Origin: Conchocele bisecta
Lineage: Eukaryota; Mollusca; Bivalvia; Lucinida; Thyasiridae
Reading direction: 5' to 3'
Assembly (NCBI GenBank): GCA_029237695.1
Contig: CM055278.1
Span: 71,229,188 to 71,293,187 of the forward strand
DNA length: 64,000 nucleotides
Made by a program: the position numbers and the translations under genes
Notes under the pieces: generated by a model
Told to the model about the DNA's origin: nothing
The model's database searches: none
Seen by the model: only the letters and a program-made list of their open reading frames with translations
Shown here: positions 21,880-33,039 of the stretch, piece by piece
How the letters are laid out: each line of letters opens with the position of its first letter
How positions within the stretch are numbered: position 1 is the first letter of the stretch

Positions 21880-22600
21880 GTTTAACGGCGGTCATCTTTG
21901 ATGACAAAGTAGTAAATGGCATGTTATTGTATAATAGTAAATGACATAATCATACCAAACATGGATTTTATAAAAAGATATAAATAACATATTTAGAACT
22001 TGTTATTCTACGTAGCAAGATTAAGTTTCACATTCTATTGCATATTTTGCAGTTTGGTGGCCATCTTGAATATTTATTTATACATTGTCTGGCTGATTTA
22101 TTAAATATATAGTATAGCCAATGTATAACAGGTCATGCTCAACACTCTTTTTACATATTTGGTATGAGTTATGTATGCCTTCAAATAGCGAAATGCAGAA
22201 AAACTGAGCTTTTTGTCTTGATTTGACCGATGAATGACCTTTAGAACCATATCTAAACGTAAAGTTGTGAAAGGTATAACCCAGTTTGAGCACTAATTTG
22301 TAAACACAAAATGTTGAAAGGATATTTCCCGTGTCTGGAGTGGAATCGTGACAATTTACAAGTTATTCATTTGAAAAGTTCACATATGTAATTATTGGCG
22401 GCCATCTTGGAATTTAAGTTAGTAAATGATCTAATATGTTATCTTATTAAATGTCATATCATGATGCAAATTGATAATGTGATGACAAACACATACACAT
22501 AGCTAGCTTATGTTTCATATGCACACAAATGTCGGTTTTTCCATGTAGTGTCACCATTTTAGCGGCCATTTTGATTTTTTATTCTTTTTAGTTCATATTT
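21880..22600 (+). repeat. Diverged ~168 bp tandem repeat
   Basis: GGCGGCCATCTTGA-like motifs at about 21889, 22059, 22398 and 22562 are spaced by 170, 339 and 164, as expected for old units of about 168 bp with one motif lost. No coding potential. Confidence 0.5.
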
Positions 22601-22616
22601 GTATTACTAACATTAA

Positions 22617-23116
22617 AGGTATATGCCCACTCAGTAGGCACAACATGTTGTTTATATCAGAGATATCATCTGAGACATTTTACGGCAAAATAAACATTCA
22701 TTCACTATTACCCCACGTAATGATTGGCATTAATATACATTTTAATCAGCAGTAAATTTCCTGATATCAGGGTCGATAACCGTGTTTCCTTAAAATGTTA
22801 ACGGTCATTATTACTATTTATTATCTGTATTTATTTTTGGATGTGCAATGATCATACTGTATAAACTGTCGAAAATATTGTTTTTCAGGTACCGCATTTA
22901 ATTAGTATACATAATTAAAGAATATCGTGCCTAATTTGCATATGAAATTAGCCTGATACCACCGCGAGTCACTATCAGTAAAATAAATATTACTAAATGA
23001 TGATATCTGTATAGCGGGCACTTGTACTTTTTTGAACTGGTAAAATAGTGACACAAGTATACACTTGTTTAATTCATATAAAGAACATTTTGTGCCTAGT
23101 GGGTGGGCATCTACCT
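22617..23116 (-). mobile_element. TTAA-type MITE, copy B (intact ends)
   Basis: AGGTATATGCCCACTCAGTA-GGCACAA at the left is the inverted partner of TTGTGCCTAGTGGGTGGGCA at the right. TTAA flanks at 22613-22616 and 23117-23120. The interior contains the reverse of the landmark blocks in copy A, including GATACCACCGCGAGTCAC. TTAA target choice is characteristic of piggyBac elements; no transposase is present. Confidence 0.85.
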
Positions 23117-23120
23117 TTAA

Positions 23121-23540
23121 TACTACTACCCGCATTTAGCTTGTTTCCATCTTGATATTATGAGTGATTGTTACCTATATATGGCAAACATTAATACACC
23201 TATGATTTGACCCCTAAATGACATTGAAATGACCTTCGAAGGTCAATTTTGAGGGGGTACCCACCCCATCCGACAAATTACCCATCATATATAGATACAA
23301 ATTAGCATGGGTACCCATTTATAACAAAAAATGGCATCAAACTTTTTTTTCATGGACGGCGGTGCCGTCTATAAGCAAGTTATAATTCACATAGATCTTG
23401 AAGTTTTATATATCATAAATTACTAAAAATTTAATATACTAATATTTTTGTCCAAAGACCGTTGTTTTTACAACAAGGTGTCAAAAAGCATAATACCGAT
23501 CAAACGGTAATAATACAATGATGATATTGCTTTTTCGTTT
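23121..23540. other. No recognised gene
   Basis: AT-rich, no repeat copy or coding frame recognised. Confidence 0.5.
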
Positions 23541-23544
23541 CATG

Positions 23545-23835
23545 CTCAAGTACAATTTAATTAATTTAAACGCATTGGTTACTCTTTTATTACTGATGTT
23601 ATTTTATTTTTATAATTATATCTTGCTGTTTTTAATAAAAAACTAGTTTGTCATTCATTTGAACATGATATACCACTAACAAATGTACATAGTAAGTCGT
23701 ATATATGCAATGATTGGTAAAGTTTATATAAAATATATTAAATACCAGAATCAGTAAAAATACTGGGTTGCTTCCCCTGTCCTGAACTTTCGACAACAAC
23801 ATTCTGAATAGTTGCTTCACCTGTAATAGGCGAAG
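23545..23835 (+). repeat. Dispersed repeat E, uninterrupted copy
   Basis: GCATTGGTTACTCTTTTATT, ATAATTATATCTTGCTG, ACTAACAAATGTACATAGTA and GGGTTGCTTCCCCTGTCCTG occur in the same order as at 18590-19075 and 29555-29815. Confidence 0.65.
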
Positions 23836-24216
23836 AGTATTAGGGTTGAGATCGGAAACAAATAAGCCAAAGCTGAACTTTTCAGAAAAAAATACCAACA
23901 TAGCATTAGTAATAACATGTCAAAACTCCCCACCAATCCCACTGGAGTTTAATCCAGGAATCAAGATGGCGTCCAAAATGGCCGCCAAGATGACACAACT
24001 CATAACTAGTGCAACATCCACTGAACCAATCAGGAGAAAAAATGTGCCGAAACTGAATGTAACTAACGAAACATAACAATCAAAATTGATGAAAGTAATA
24101 CAATCAAAATGGCGTCCAAGATGGCCGCCATCATCTCTTAACTCTATAAACTGAGCAACTGAATAACTACATTTGAATGTAATATTGGGGAATTTGGGGT
24201 TATTAGGAGATATTTA
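23836..24216 (+). repeat. AAGATGGCGTCC/AAGATGGCCGCC repeat pair
   Basis: TCAAGATGGCGTCCAAAATGG-CCGCC near 23960 and AAAATGGCGTCCAAGATGGC-CGCC near 24105 are two units about 145 bp apart. No gene. Confidence 0.4.
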
Positions 24217-24592
24217 CACAATTCCCTAACATTTGATTGGCCCGTAGCAAGTCTCTGTCCAAAATTTATATCCCAGTAAACTACCATGCCGAACTACTTT
24301 CCGTAACCGTGAGGTGCAGCTAAAATAATTCTTAAGAAAACGGAAAATAAACACATTTTCTTGATGAATTTATTTCAAATGCTGGAATTATAAGGAATGA
24401 ATGGCCTTTTTGTGGAATTTATCGGGGTATAAACTTGGAAAAGTCGCGGGAATACTGGACGAAGGCCTAACTTGGAAAAGTCGCGGGAATACTGGACGAA
24501 GGCCTTCCGGCCTTCGTCCAGTATTCCCGCGACTTTTCCAAGTTTATACCCCGATAAATTCCACAAAAAGGCCATTCATTCCTATAATATTC
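24217..24592 (+). mobile_element. Strong hairpin element, copy 1
   Basis: The right part is a foldback: GGAATGAATGGCCTTTTTGT through CTGGACGAAGGCC pairs with its complement across a few bases, about 75 bp per arm and almost perfect. The left arm carries an internal duplication of ACTTGGAAAAGTCGCGGGAA. A ~170 bp left part (ATTTGATTGGCCCGTAGCAA, CGTTTTCTTAAG complement) recurs reversed at 27297-27645. Confidence 0.85.
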
Positions 24593-25224
24593 CAATTATG
24601 CAATAGAGTTATTACATATTTTATATATTATGTTATATTAAATGATATTCAAGATGGCAATCAAATTGCGAGAAATGTCGCAAAATCACGTAAATTTGTA
24701 TATAAAGATTAAACTGTATAACATTCATCCTAATTACTATATTTGAATTTGGCATATGGGTGATTTGAACTGTGCAATACATTTAATGCATATGCTAGTT
24801 ATTATATTTTATCAGGTAACCTGCCCTGTATTGACCGAATACGTACTGATTGATAACATAGTGTTGTATCAGGCATTGACCTGATACACACATCCACGAA
24901 GCGAAAACTGACGTTTCATTGGTCGAACGGCATCACGTGACGTTACAGAATTACGTCAGTTTTTCACGACAACAACGCTTAGATATTTACATATACATTT
25001 GTACATGCTTGTATTTTAATAGCTGTTAATTTAAAAGCAGAGGCTCTGATAGGGGTGTCATGTTATCGTATTAGAGCAGCTAATAGAATATATAACAGTA
25101 CCTTGTGTCGGACACGAGTTACCTATCCTACATGGTTGCACCTTCCGACTGTAATTTCCAAGCTGCATGTATGTGTATTACAGTAACCTAGGCATGTATG
25201 GTAAATCAGTAGCGAAATCCATAT
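24593..25224. other. No recognised gene
   Basis: AT-rich. Contains GGTCGAACGGCATCACGTGA near 24921 but no coding frame or repeat copy is recognised. Confidence 0.5.
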
Positions 25225-25230
25225 GTTTAA

Positions 25231-25617
25231 CAGCGCTCCAGATAAGCTGCGTATTTTCTTACCCAATTAAAATTGCCAAAAACCCAATTAAAATCAGAAG
25301 TAGCGAGTATCAAAAAGCAATACAAATTTTGCGGTACGTTTATCATGCAATAAACAGACCACATATATAGCATATTTTTCTTATTTTCCATGAAAACACA
25401 TCTTGCTATTTCATTAGAATTGTCTCCAAGGAGACAATTCTAATGAAATACCAAGACATGTTTTCATTTCGAAGCAAACTATTCAATAATTTCTGTCCGT
25501 TGATATGTAAACAGTAATGCGATTTTATTTTACCCAATCAAAATTTTGAAATACACAATTGGTTCAGAAATGATGGAGTGACAATACTAAATTACTAATT
25601 CCTAATCTGGAGCACAG
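25231..25617. mobile_element. CAGYGCTCCAGATAAG MITE with 6-bp TSD (GTTTAA)
   Basis: Ends CAGCGCTCCAGATAAGCTG and CTAATCTGGAGCACAG are inverted. GTTTAA flanks at 25225-25230 and 25618-25623. The interior holds TTTACCCAATCAAAATTTTG and a TTAGAATTGTCTCCAAGGAG palindrome. Related copies at 61870-62475 and 62775-63150. The CAG-type terminus suggests a hAT-like origin, although the duplication is six rather than eight bases. Confidence 0.85.
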
Positions 25618-25623
25618 GTTTAA

Positions 25624-25957
25624 AGATGTATCCACAAAGATACATTTAATGAATTTTTGTATCACAGCTCAGCCGATATATGCGATAATTTACACCTACA
25701 TATTACAGAACAATTAAGTATGCATACATTTGCTCAACTTCATTTCTGAAGGAACATACTGTAACAAAGGATGAACTGCATACACAATAAATTAAAAAAG
25801 ACGCATAGCTATATATGTATATATTAGAGGTATTATCCTTAAAACAACCAAATGTATCAGTGTTCTATGCCTAAAAATGCCACAGTAATTATAAGTATAA
25901 CTAACATATCCCGAGTCAAGTGAAGTACTTGCATGCACTAACATGAACATCCATATA
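25624..25957. other. No recognised gene
   Basis: AT-rich spacer with no gene or repeat copy recognised. Confidence 0.5.
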
Positions 25958-26304
25958 CAGTGCAACCCCGCTAAACCGAACACCAAGGAAGCACCTGTGA
26001 TCTTAATGTTTATGAGTTTCTTGGTCATTTATATCAGGTGATAATGTCTGTTCGTGATCGCATAGCAAACAACTATGGCTCAGAATTGTGCAATGCCTTG
26101 TTTACAGTGAAACCACTCTAAGCCGGACACAGGGTGTCCTGTTTAGAGAGGTTCCACTGTAAATCCGACATATGACTATGCCAAGGTATGCGGCTGTGCT
26201 TTGCGAAATTGAACAGGCACTATCATCATAAATATACACCAATGAAACCCATAAGATTAAGGATGCACAGACTGTCTGGGCGACCGGTTTAGATAGGTTC
26301 TACT
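25958..26304. mobile_element. pogo/Tigger-like MITE
   Basis: CAGTGCAACCCCGCTAAACC at the left and GGTTTAGATAGGTTCTACTG at the right are inverted ends next to TA. An internal CAGTGAAACCACTCTAAGCC...GTTTAGAGAGGTTCCACTG pair suggests one element inside or tandem to another. These ends are the pattern I know from TA-inserting pogo/Tigger elements. Confidence 0.65.
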
Positions 26305-26964
26305 GTATATATAAGCTAGGTATATATCAACACACGAGGATCGTCCCCTTGGAGGTGAACCTCGTGTGTTGACGAAATAAACTGAGACAATGGGAGTGTC
26401 CAGTGGCCGAAGCCTCGGGTTGCATCCCCTCTCGGTAACGGGAGCCACGCCCACTGGAAACAACATACATGATGTAGTTCAAATGGTGTAACATTAGTTT
26501 ATAATGGTTTATGGAGAAGACGGGGCACTTACACTGTTATAATTTTCAAAGTAATCGAAATTATATTTTCGTTTTCTTTACATATCACGAGGGCACGTAC
26601 ATACAACATACAGCCTGAAACGAGAAGATGAGGTAAGTACATGTATGTACATTTATTGTTTACCCTTATTTCTAGACCAATGAAAGAACAGCATTTCGTA
26701 TCAATTAATCGCATATTGCGACGCTTTCGCCAATATCTATTAAATTAATCATTCAATGTTCAAAGCTATATTTAGAACTGATTTTACGCATTGTTGTCAT
26801 CAGTTCACGAGACGTACAACATATTACCGCCCACACGCGCGCTCACTTCGTGTCACACCGCCAATCACATACTAGTATAACAATTCGAAACACATTTAGG
26901 GGCGGAGCTTCGCGACTGGGCTGTGTAAACAATAAGTACGTTATAGTTCACATATTGAATTTTT
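26305..26964. other. No recognised gene
   Basis: A hairpin CAACACACGAGG...CCTCGTGTGTTG lies at 26329-26374. The remainder has no recognised repeat or coding sequence. Confidence 0.5.
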
Positions 26965-27009
26965 GTCCCGCCTGCTTTAGCAGAAGCGGGACATAGGCAT
27001 AGCTTTTCC

Positions 27010-27066
27010 GTCGGCGTCGGCGTCGGCGTCGGTGTCGGCGTAGGCGGCGTAGGCGGCGTAGGCGGC
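27010..27066 (+). repeat. GTCGGC/GTAGGCG microsatellite
   Basis: Five units of GTCGGC-type followed by GTAGGCGGC units, directly after the head of the GTCCCGCC element. Confidence 0.9.
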
Positions 27067-27296
27067 GTCAACATTTCAGTTAAGTTTTTGCGTTTAGCTC
27101 AGTTTCCAGAAAACTATAACTCCTTCGACCTCCATACGTGGTATAAATTAACACTGTGGTGTAACCATCTCACACAGTGGGAGCTCATGTGACCTTGACC
27201 TAGTGTTCATGGTTTATTGACCTACTTTTCACATGCATTCAACATTAAGTTTTTGCGTTTAGCTCTGTTTCTAAAACTTAACGCTCAGGTTAATAT

Positions 27297-27645
27297 AGGA
27301 ATGAATGGCCTTTTTATGGAATTTATCGGGGTATAAACTTGGAAAAGTCGCGGGAATACTGGACGAAGGCCGGAAGGCCTCGTCCAGTATTCCCGCGACT
27401 TTTCCAAGTTTATATCCCCGATAAATTCCACAAAAAGGCCATTCATTCCTTATAATTCCAGCATTTGAAATAAATTCATCAAGAAAATGTGTTTATTTTC
27501 CGTTTTCTTAAGAATTATTTTAACTGCGCCTCACGGTTACGGAAAGTAGTTTGGCGTGGGAGTTTACTGGGATATACATTTTGAGACTTGCTACGGGCCA
27601 ATCAAATGTTAGGGAATTATGTAAATATTTTTGTGCTGGAATTAT
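27297..27645 (-). mobile_element. Strong hairpin element, copy 2
   Basis: The foldback at 27297-27449 has two arms of about 72 bp that differ at only a few positions (GGAATGAATGGCCTTTTTAT to GACGAAGGCC and back). The following ~190 bp (TTCATCAAGAAAATGTGTTT, GCTACGGGCCAATCAAATG) is the reverse of the left part of 24217-24592. It is inserted inside the GTCCCGCC element. Confidence 0.85.
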
Positions 27646-28161
27646 TTAATTGTAACTTCTGTTTCCCTCAATGTAATGCTTTAATATTCCATACATGCAT
27701 TTGTAACAACATCCCGCATCATTCTACAGAAATCCCATAGTGCCCGCTAACCCCAAATGTCAAGGTCACTGACTTATAAATTTCCGGGTTTGGAAAACTT
27801 AACGCTCGGTTTAATTTATTACAACTTCTGTTTCCCTTGATGGAATGCTTCGGTATACATCAACACTGTGGAGTAACCATCTCTCACAGAGGCAACCCAT
27901 GTGACCTTGACCTAGTTATCATGTTGTATTGACCTACATTTCACATGCATTCAATGGTAAGTTTTTGCATTTAGCTCAGTTTCCTGAAAACTATAAGTCC
28001 TACGACCTCCAAACTTGGTATACATCAACACTGTGGTGTAACCATCTCACACAGAGGGAGCCCATGTGACATTGGCCTAGTTTTCACGGTTCATTGACCT
28101 ACTTTTCACATGCATTTAACGTTAAGTTTTTGCGTTTAGCTATGTTTCTAAAACTTAACGC

Positions 28162-28324
28162 CAGGGCCGTAGCGGCCACCACGGCAGCATGGCGCTGCCG
28201 TGGCATTATTTTGGCCTGGTTTTTTTTTTGGTATGTAGGAAATGCGATTTTGAGGGTCTAAGTGGAAATTTTTTTCTGCTAAAAAGGCTGCCGTGGCATT
28301 ATTTTACACACCGCTACGGGCCTG
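28162..28324. mobile_element. CAGGGCCGTAGC MITE, 5-bp TSD
   Basis: CAGGGCCGTAGCGG at the left, CCGCTACGGGCCTG at the right. Flanks AACGC and AACAC suggest a 5-bp duplication with one change, and removing the element restores the host phrase AAAACTTAACGCTCAGG. CTGCCGTGGCATTATTTT occurs twice inside. Same end type as 33936-34105. Confidence 0.75.
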
Positions 28325-29554
28325 AACACTCAGGTTAATTCATTGTAAACTTCTGTTTCCCTCAATGGAATGCTTTACTATTCCATACATGCATTTGTAA
28401 CAACATCCCACATCATTCTAGAGAAAGTCCATGGTGCCCGCTAACCAGAAAGGTCAAGGTCACGGGCTTAGAAAATTCCGGGTTTGGAAAACTTAACGCT
28501 CAGTTTAATTTATTACAACTTTTGTTTCCTTTGATGGAATGCTTTAATATTTCTTAAGTGTAAACTATAGCAACATCCGGCATGATTCTACAGAAAGCCC
28601 ATGGTGCCCGCTAACCCCAAGGTCAATGCCACGGGCTTAGAAAATGCTCTGTTTTGACAACTTAATGCTTGGGTTAATTAATTTATTGTAACTTCCCTTG
28701 ATGGAATGTTTTAATATTTCATACATGCATTTGTAAGAACATTCTGCATCATCTGCCGAAAGTCCGGTAACCCCAAGGTCAATGTCACGGACTTCAGAAA
28801 TGTCTAGTATAGAAATTTAGCATCGGTGCCAGGAGATACATGTCGTTGGCGGCATTCTTGTTTGTGTTTAGCTGTGTTTGTTGGAACATAAGTGTTTTGG
28901 TTTCAGTTTATTATCCCCTCGCGTAGGGATGCAAAAGTTGTCTGTTCGTCCGTCTGTCCGTCTGTCAATCACAAACATTAACATTGGGGTTAATCTGCAA
29001 TAACTTCTGTTTGCATTGATGGAATGCTTTAATATTTCATAGGTGCATTTTTAACATCATCCTGCATCATTCTACAGAAAGCGTGTGGCATGAATGTTTT
29101 GTTTCGAAACTTTTACACTTCCTTATAACTTCTTTCTCTTTCCCTCAATGGAATGCTTTAATATTTCATATGTGTATTTTTAACATCTCACATCATTCTA
29201 CAGAAAGCCCATGGTGCTCACTAACCCCAAAGTTATTAAAAGCTCCTTATGTACTATCAAACTGCGCCAGGCGGGACATCTTGCTCCGCGGAGCTCTAGT
29301 TAATAAATTAATTTATTAACTATAACTATTATATATAACAGCGTTCACGTAGTCGCACAGTCAGCTCCCGGGCAGCCAAACGCGAGCGAACAGATTCACT
29401 GCCTGCCTTCTTTGATGATGAAAGCACAAAACAGTACAAATTCTGATATAAGGTCACAAAGCTTTTGACCAGTTCTAATTGACTGGTGTACAAAAATTTC
29501 AATCTTAAGTTATAACAATTGAAATTGTTCCGTTTCATACACAAATACGTTTTA

Positions 29555-29815
29555 ATTATTTTAAAGGTAATGGTTACTATTTTATAATATTGTTAGTTTT
29601 AATAATTACACCTTCCGATTTTAATAAAATATGTATATTGACATGCCATTAAGGACACTTTGTCCTTACAAACATTACATAACAAGTGCCTAAATAGTCA
29701 TAATCAAGTTTATATTAAATATATTAAACTACAGGAATGAGTAAAATATACCGGGTTACTTCCCCTGTCCTGAACTCGATTAGGAAATCACAAGTGTTGG
29801 ATCGCATTATTGTCC
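29555..29815 (+). repeat. Dispersed repeat E, third copy
   Basis: GGTAATGGTTACTATTTTAT, AATAATTACACCTTCCG, GTTTATATTAAATATATTAA and CCGGGTTACTTCCCCTGTCC in the order of 23545-23835. Confidence 0.55.
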
Positions 29816-29929
29816 GCTTCGCTGCATCGACGAAACTACTACCATACGAGTGGATATCCATACTGTGTCGCCGTGCCTGGATAAATGGGTCGTATGGGGT
29901 TTGTGACTAGTGTAGCCCCTGATCAAATA

Positions 29930-30290
29930 GCACACTCATGTAGCCTGATAGCGATCTATATTGCTTGTTATAAGTAATAAGTATGCCGTGAGTTTCATTG
30001 ATGAAATGGCGAACAGTGCAGATCCTAATCAGACTGAAACACGAATTTGTTATTGGTTGAAATGTTTCATATGCCAGAAATCGCATATTTATGATCAGAA
30101 GCTCCGCCTCTATGTTAATATAACTAGTCAATATCACTTTTTATTTGAAATCAGTGTGTCCAGCATCTGAGGAAATTTCTCAATTTATAATAAAGATCGC
30201 TATCAGGCTAGATGCGTATTAGATTCGATCAGGAACTACACCGGTCACAAATCCCATAAGCACAATTTCTTCAGTCACAGCCAAATATGA
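29930..30290. repeat. Palindrome-bearing dispersed element
   Basis: ATCAAATAGCACACTCATGT-AGCC, then GGCGAACAGTGCAGATCC, ending with GGTCACAAATCCCATAAGC and TTCTTCAGTCACAGCC. The same block order is seen at 42510-42800. Confidence 0.6.
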
Positions 30291-30325
30291 CAAATTCTCT
30301 GACTTATGAGTACACATGGTGATCA

Positions 30326-30614
30326 GGATCCTACGGAGCCCCGCCGGGGACTTAGAATTCGTTTTTTTTATTAATTTCCATTTAACAATTAGTTCCCACG
30401 AAATAACAATTCGTTCCCACGGGAACGAAATTCGGGGGAACAAATTGTTATATCGTGGGAACGAATTGTTAAATTGAGGGAACGAATTGTCATTTCGTGG
30501 GGACGAATTGTTAATTCGAGGGACTGAATTGTTATCGCTTGGGAACGAATTGTTAAATTGAGGGAACGAATTAATAACAAAAATCCATGTCCCCTGCGGG
30601 ACTCCGTAGGATCC
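30326..30614. mobile_element. GGATCCTACGGAG element with internal ~20-bp minisatellite
   Basis: Inverted ends GGATCCTACGGAGCCCCGC and GCGGGACTCCGTAGGATCC. Between them are about ten ~20-bp units of AATTCGTTCCCACGAAATAAC type. Shorter copies lie at 31653-31843 and 39873-40106. Six-frame openness is a by-product of the units. Confidence 0.8.
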
Positions 30615-30675
30615 ACACTAGTTTCAAATGTCCGGATATTCATTTTTCTCAACCAGCGGTCAGTATAGGTAGTTA

Positions 30676-30880
30676 CAGTGAAACCTCTCTAAACCGGACA
30701 CATTGGGTGTCCGGATTAGAGAGATTTCACTGTAAATCAGGCATGTGATCATTCCGAGCCATAGGTGTGTGCTATGCGATCACAAACAGACATTATCACC
30801 TGAGATAAATGACCAAGAAACTCATCCAAAATAAGATCACAAAGTGTTTTATTGGTGTCCGGTTTAGAGAGATTCCACTG
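30676..30880. mobile_element. pogo/Tigger-like MITE with TA flanks
   Basis: CAGTGAAACCTCTCTAAACC at the left and GGTTTAGAGAGATTCCACTG at the right, TA at 30674-30675 and 30881-30882. Right after the left end an inverted copy of it (GGATTAGAGAGATTTCACTG) makes a hairpin. Same family as 25958-26304. Confidence 0.8.
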
Positions 30881-30920
30881 TATTACCAATATAGCTTTTT
30901 GTTCTATAGTTAAGTAATCA

Positions 30921-31273
30921 GGGTATGGGGTCATGTGATCTATTGGTTACACTGCAGTAATGGCGACACTATGAGTCCTACTAAATGTAGAAGTATTACT
31001 TGTGTATAGTTTTCTGAAGAACAATTGGAATCGGACGGAATAGAACGTTGTTTAAACTTGGTCCGATTTAAATTTCTCTGCAGAATGTTCAGACTAACTA
31101 CACAAGTAATGCTGCTAAATTTAGTATTGGAGGCATCGTAGTAATTAACGGCTGGAACATGGTCATCATTAAAGGAACCACAGTCGTATTGATGAAAAAT
31201 AAGATTTACCCGAGACCTCATGGGCGCCGCCATTACTGCAGTGTAAACAATAGACCACGTGATCCCATATACT
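30921..31273. mobile_element. MITE with ~45 bp inverted ends
   Basis: GGTATGGGGTCATGTGATCT-ATTGGTTACACTGCAG at the left and CTGCAGTGTAAACAATAGAC-CACGTGATCCCATATAC at the right. Inner AGTATTACTTGTGTA and TACACAAGTAATGCT also pair. No coding frame. Confidence 0.75.
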
Positions 31274-31652
31274 GGTAAACCAATGTTTTATTATTAAATC
31301 GTTCATCATGTTTTACAATTATGGTACATTGTATCCCGTTATCTCGACAACACACATACGGGTTTATAACTTTTGCGATTAGTGTTATCGCGGAGCAGTT
31401 TTACGATCTCGCGAAATACGATATAATTCTGTACTATATCAACACATTAACACAAGTTGAATTCCACATTTTTCTCCGAACTTTCTCAAAATGACTGAAA
31501 TATCGACGAAAACGGCGATACGACGAGGAAGATTTCTGTAAATATTTTTACAGAGAAATCGCACATCTTCCTAGCTATAAAATCATATGGTTTGTTCCAT
31601 ATCATCCTGATATTTATATGTTTCGTTCGTTTGAAGCCAATGTGGTTGACTA
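31274..31652. other. No gene; relic of the foldback family
   Basis: 31540-31605 contains CTGTAAATATTTTTACAGAG and ATAAAATCATATGGTTTGTT, matching one arm of the family whose copy lies at 31859-32114. Confidence 0.4.
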
Positions 31653-31843
31653 TTACGGAGCCCCGCAGGGGACATGGATTTTTTTTAATTAATTCGTTCC
31701 CACGAAATAATAATTCGTTCCCTCAATTTAACAATTCGTTCCCTTGAATTAACAATTCGTTCCCACGATATAACAATTCGTTCCCTCGATTTAGCAATTC
31801 GTTCCCACGAAATGACAAAATATTTCTACGTCCCCTGCGGGTC
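31653..31843. mobile_element. CTACGGAGCCCCGC element, copy 2
   Basis: TACGGAGCCCCGCAGGGGAC at the left, ACGTCCCCTGCGGG at the right, with about six ~20-bp AATTCGTTCCC units between. Same family as 30326-30614. Confidence 0.75.
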
Positions 31844-31858
31844 CGAAATGTGAGACAT

Positions 31859-32114
31859 ATGAGACAAGCCATGTGCAATTGCGTACAGAAGATGTGCTTA
31901 TGAAACATATTTACAAACATTATAATATTTTCCGTAAATGAGGGCGAAAGTTGACGAACTGTTCAGAGCAAATGCAAACTTGAATTGTGCATTTGCATTG
32001 CAAATCTCGTCATCTTTCGACGTCAGTTGCGGAAAATATCACTAATTCTGTAAATATTTTTACTTAGAAGTCGCACATTTTCTTAGGTATAAAATCGTAT
32101 GGCTTGTCCCATAT
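31859..32114. mobile_element. Foldback MITE, diverged relative
   Basis: GAGACAAGCCATGTGCAATT...TTTTCCGTAAATGAGG faces GTTGCGGAAAATATCAC...AAATCGTATGGCTTGTCCC. The centre GCAAATGCAAACTT/GCATTTGCATTGCA pairs. Relative of 2159-2406. Confidence 0.6.
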
Positions 32115-32659
32115 CATCGTGATGTTTATAATGTATTTTTCGTTTGTTTGAAGTCGATGTTGACTATTGACATAATGACATATGCTATATACATGTAATA
32201 ATAAACGCAGCGCTGCAGATAATGTGTGTATTGGCGTATTTTACGCACTTATTTTAGCAGAATACGCATTGATTATCAACAGTGGGAGTACAAAATACTC
32301 ACAGCAATGTGAAAATACGCATTGATTTTCAAATTGAGTAGTGAAAATACTGTAATAAAGTTGAAAATTTACCTAGCTAGTTGAGCTGCAAAAAGCAAAC
32401 AGTGCAGCTCAAATAAGGGAATTTTTAAATTAGTTTTATGTTTTCTTCCCTATTTACTAAGGAAGAAAATCAATACTACATTTGTAAAAGTAAAATACGC
32501 ATTGAATTTGAATATGGAGGTATAATACTCTTTACATATAAAACTTATCTGGATCTCAGTATAAACATTTGACAAAACCGGTCTTAATTCACGGCTGACC
32601 AGTGTGTAGATCTTGATAGTCTGCACCTTCATACCGGATTGATCGCTTGCTGGTTTAAT
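32115..32659. other. No gene; recurring AATACGCATTGATTTTC motif
   Basis: AATACGCATTGATTWTC-like sequence occurs at about 32272, 32313 and 32493. A GAGCTGC...GCAGCTC hairpin is at 32383-32410. No coding frame. Confidence 0.4.
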
Positions 32660-32862
32660 ATGAGACACGCCATACGTTTACAAAATTTGCAATATTTTTC
32701 ATAAATAAATTCATAAGTTGACAACATTTTCTGAGTACACGCGGAATATAAAATGTTTGTCAACTTTCGACGCCATTTACGGAACATATTGTAAATTTTG
32801 TAAACTTATTTTATGAAATTAGGCAGATTCCCGAAGGTACAAACTCTCATGGCGTGTCTCAA
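32660..32862. mobile_element. Foldback MITE relative
   Basis: TGAGACACGCCAT at the left, ATGGCGTGTCTCA at the right, with TAAATTTTGTAAAC and GTTGACAACATTTTC arms. The GTACCTTCGG block remains only on the right arm. Confidence 0.6.
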
Positions 32863-32877
32863 TTGTTAAGTTGCTAT

Positions 32878-32940
32878 TAGTGTAGACCCTGATCAGACTG
32901 CGCGGTGCGCAGGCTGATCTGGGTCTACACTGTTTGCGCG
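32878..32940. repeat. ~70 bp dispersed palindrome copy
   Basis: AGTGTAGACCCTGATCAGAC and CTGATCTGGGTCTACACT pair around GCGCGGTGCGC. Confidence 0.75.
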
Positions 32941-33039
32941 ACGATAAGTTAAGTATTATCATGTTTTTTCGAACTCGTTCATTTACTACGCGAGTGTAAT
33001 TACGCTGCCGTTAGAATAGTGTTGTGCCAATTTTAGCAG

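Larger units (their letters stand above)
26965..29300 (+). mobile_element. GTCCCGCC-headed repeat element with nested insertions
   Basis: Begins GTCCCGCCTGCTTTAGCAG-AAGCGGGAC and ends CCAGGCGGGACATCTTGCTC. The interior is diverged tandem units built of TGTGACCTTGACCTAGT, AAGTTTTTGCGTTTAGCT and GATGGAATGCTTTAATATTTC. It has no open frame. A GTCGGC microsatellite sits near its head, and two younger elements (27297-27645 and 28162-28324) interrupt it. Confidence 0.7.
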
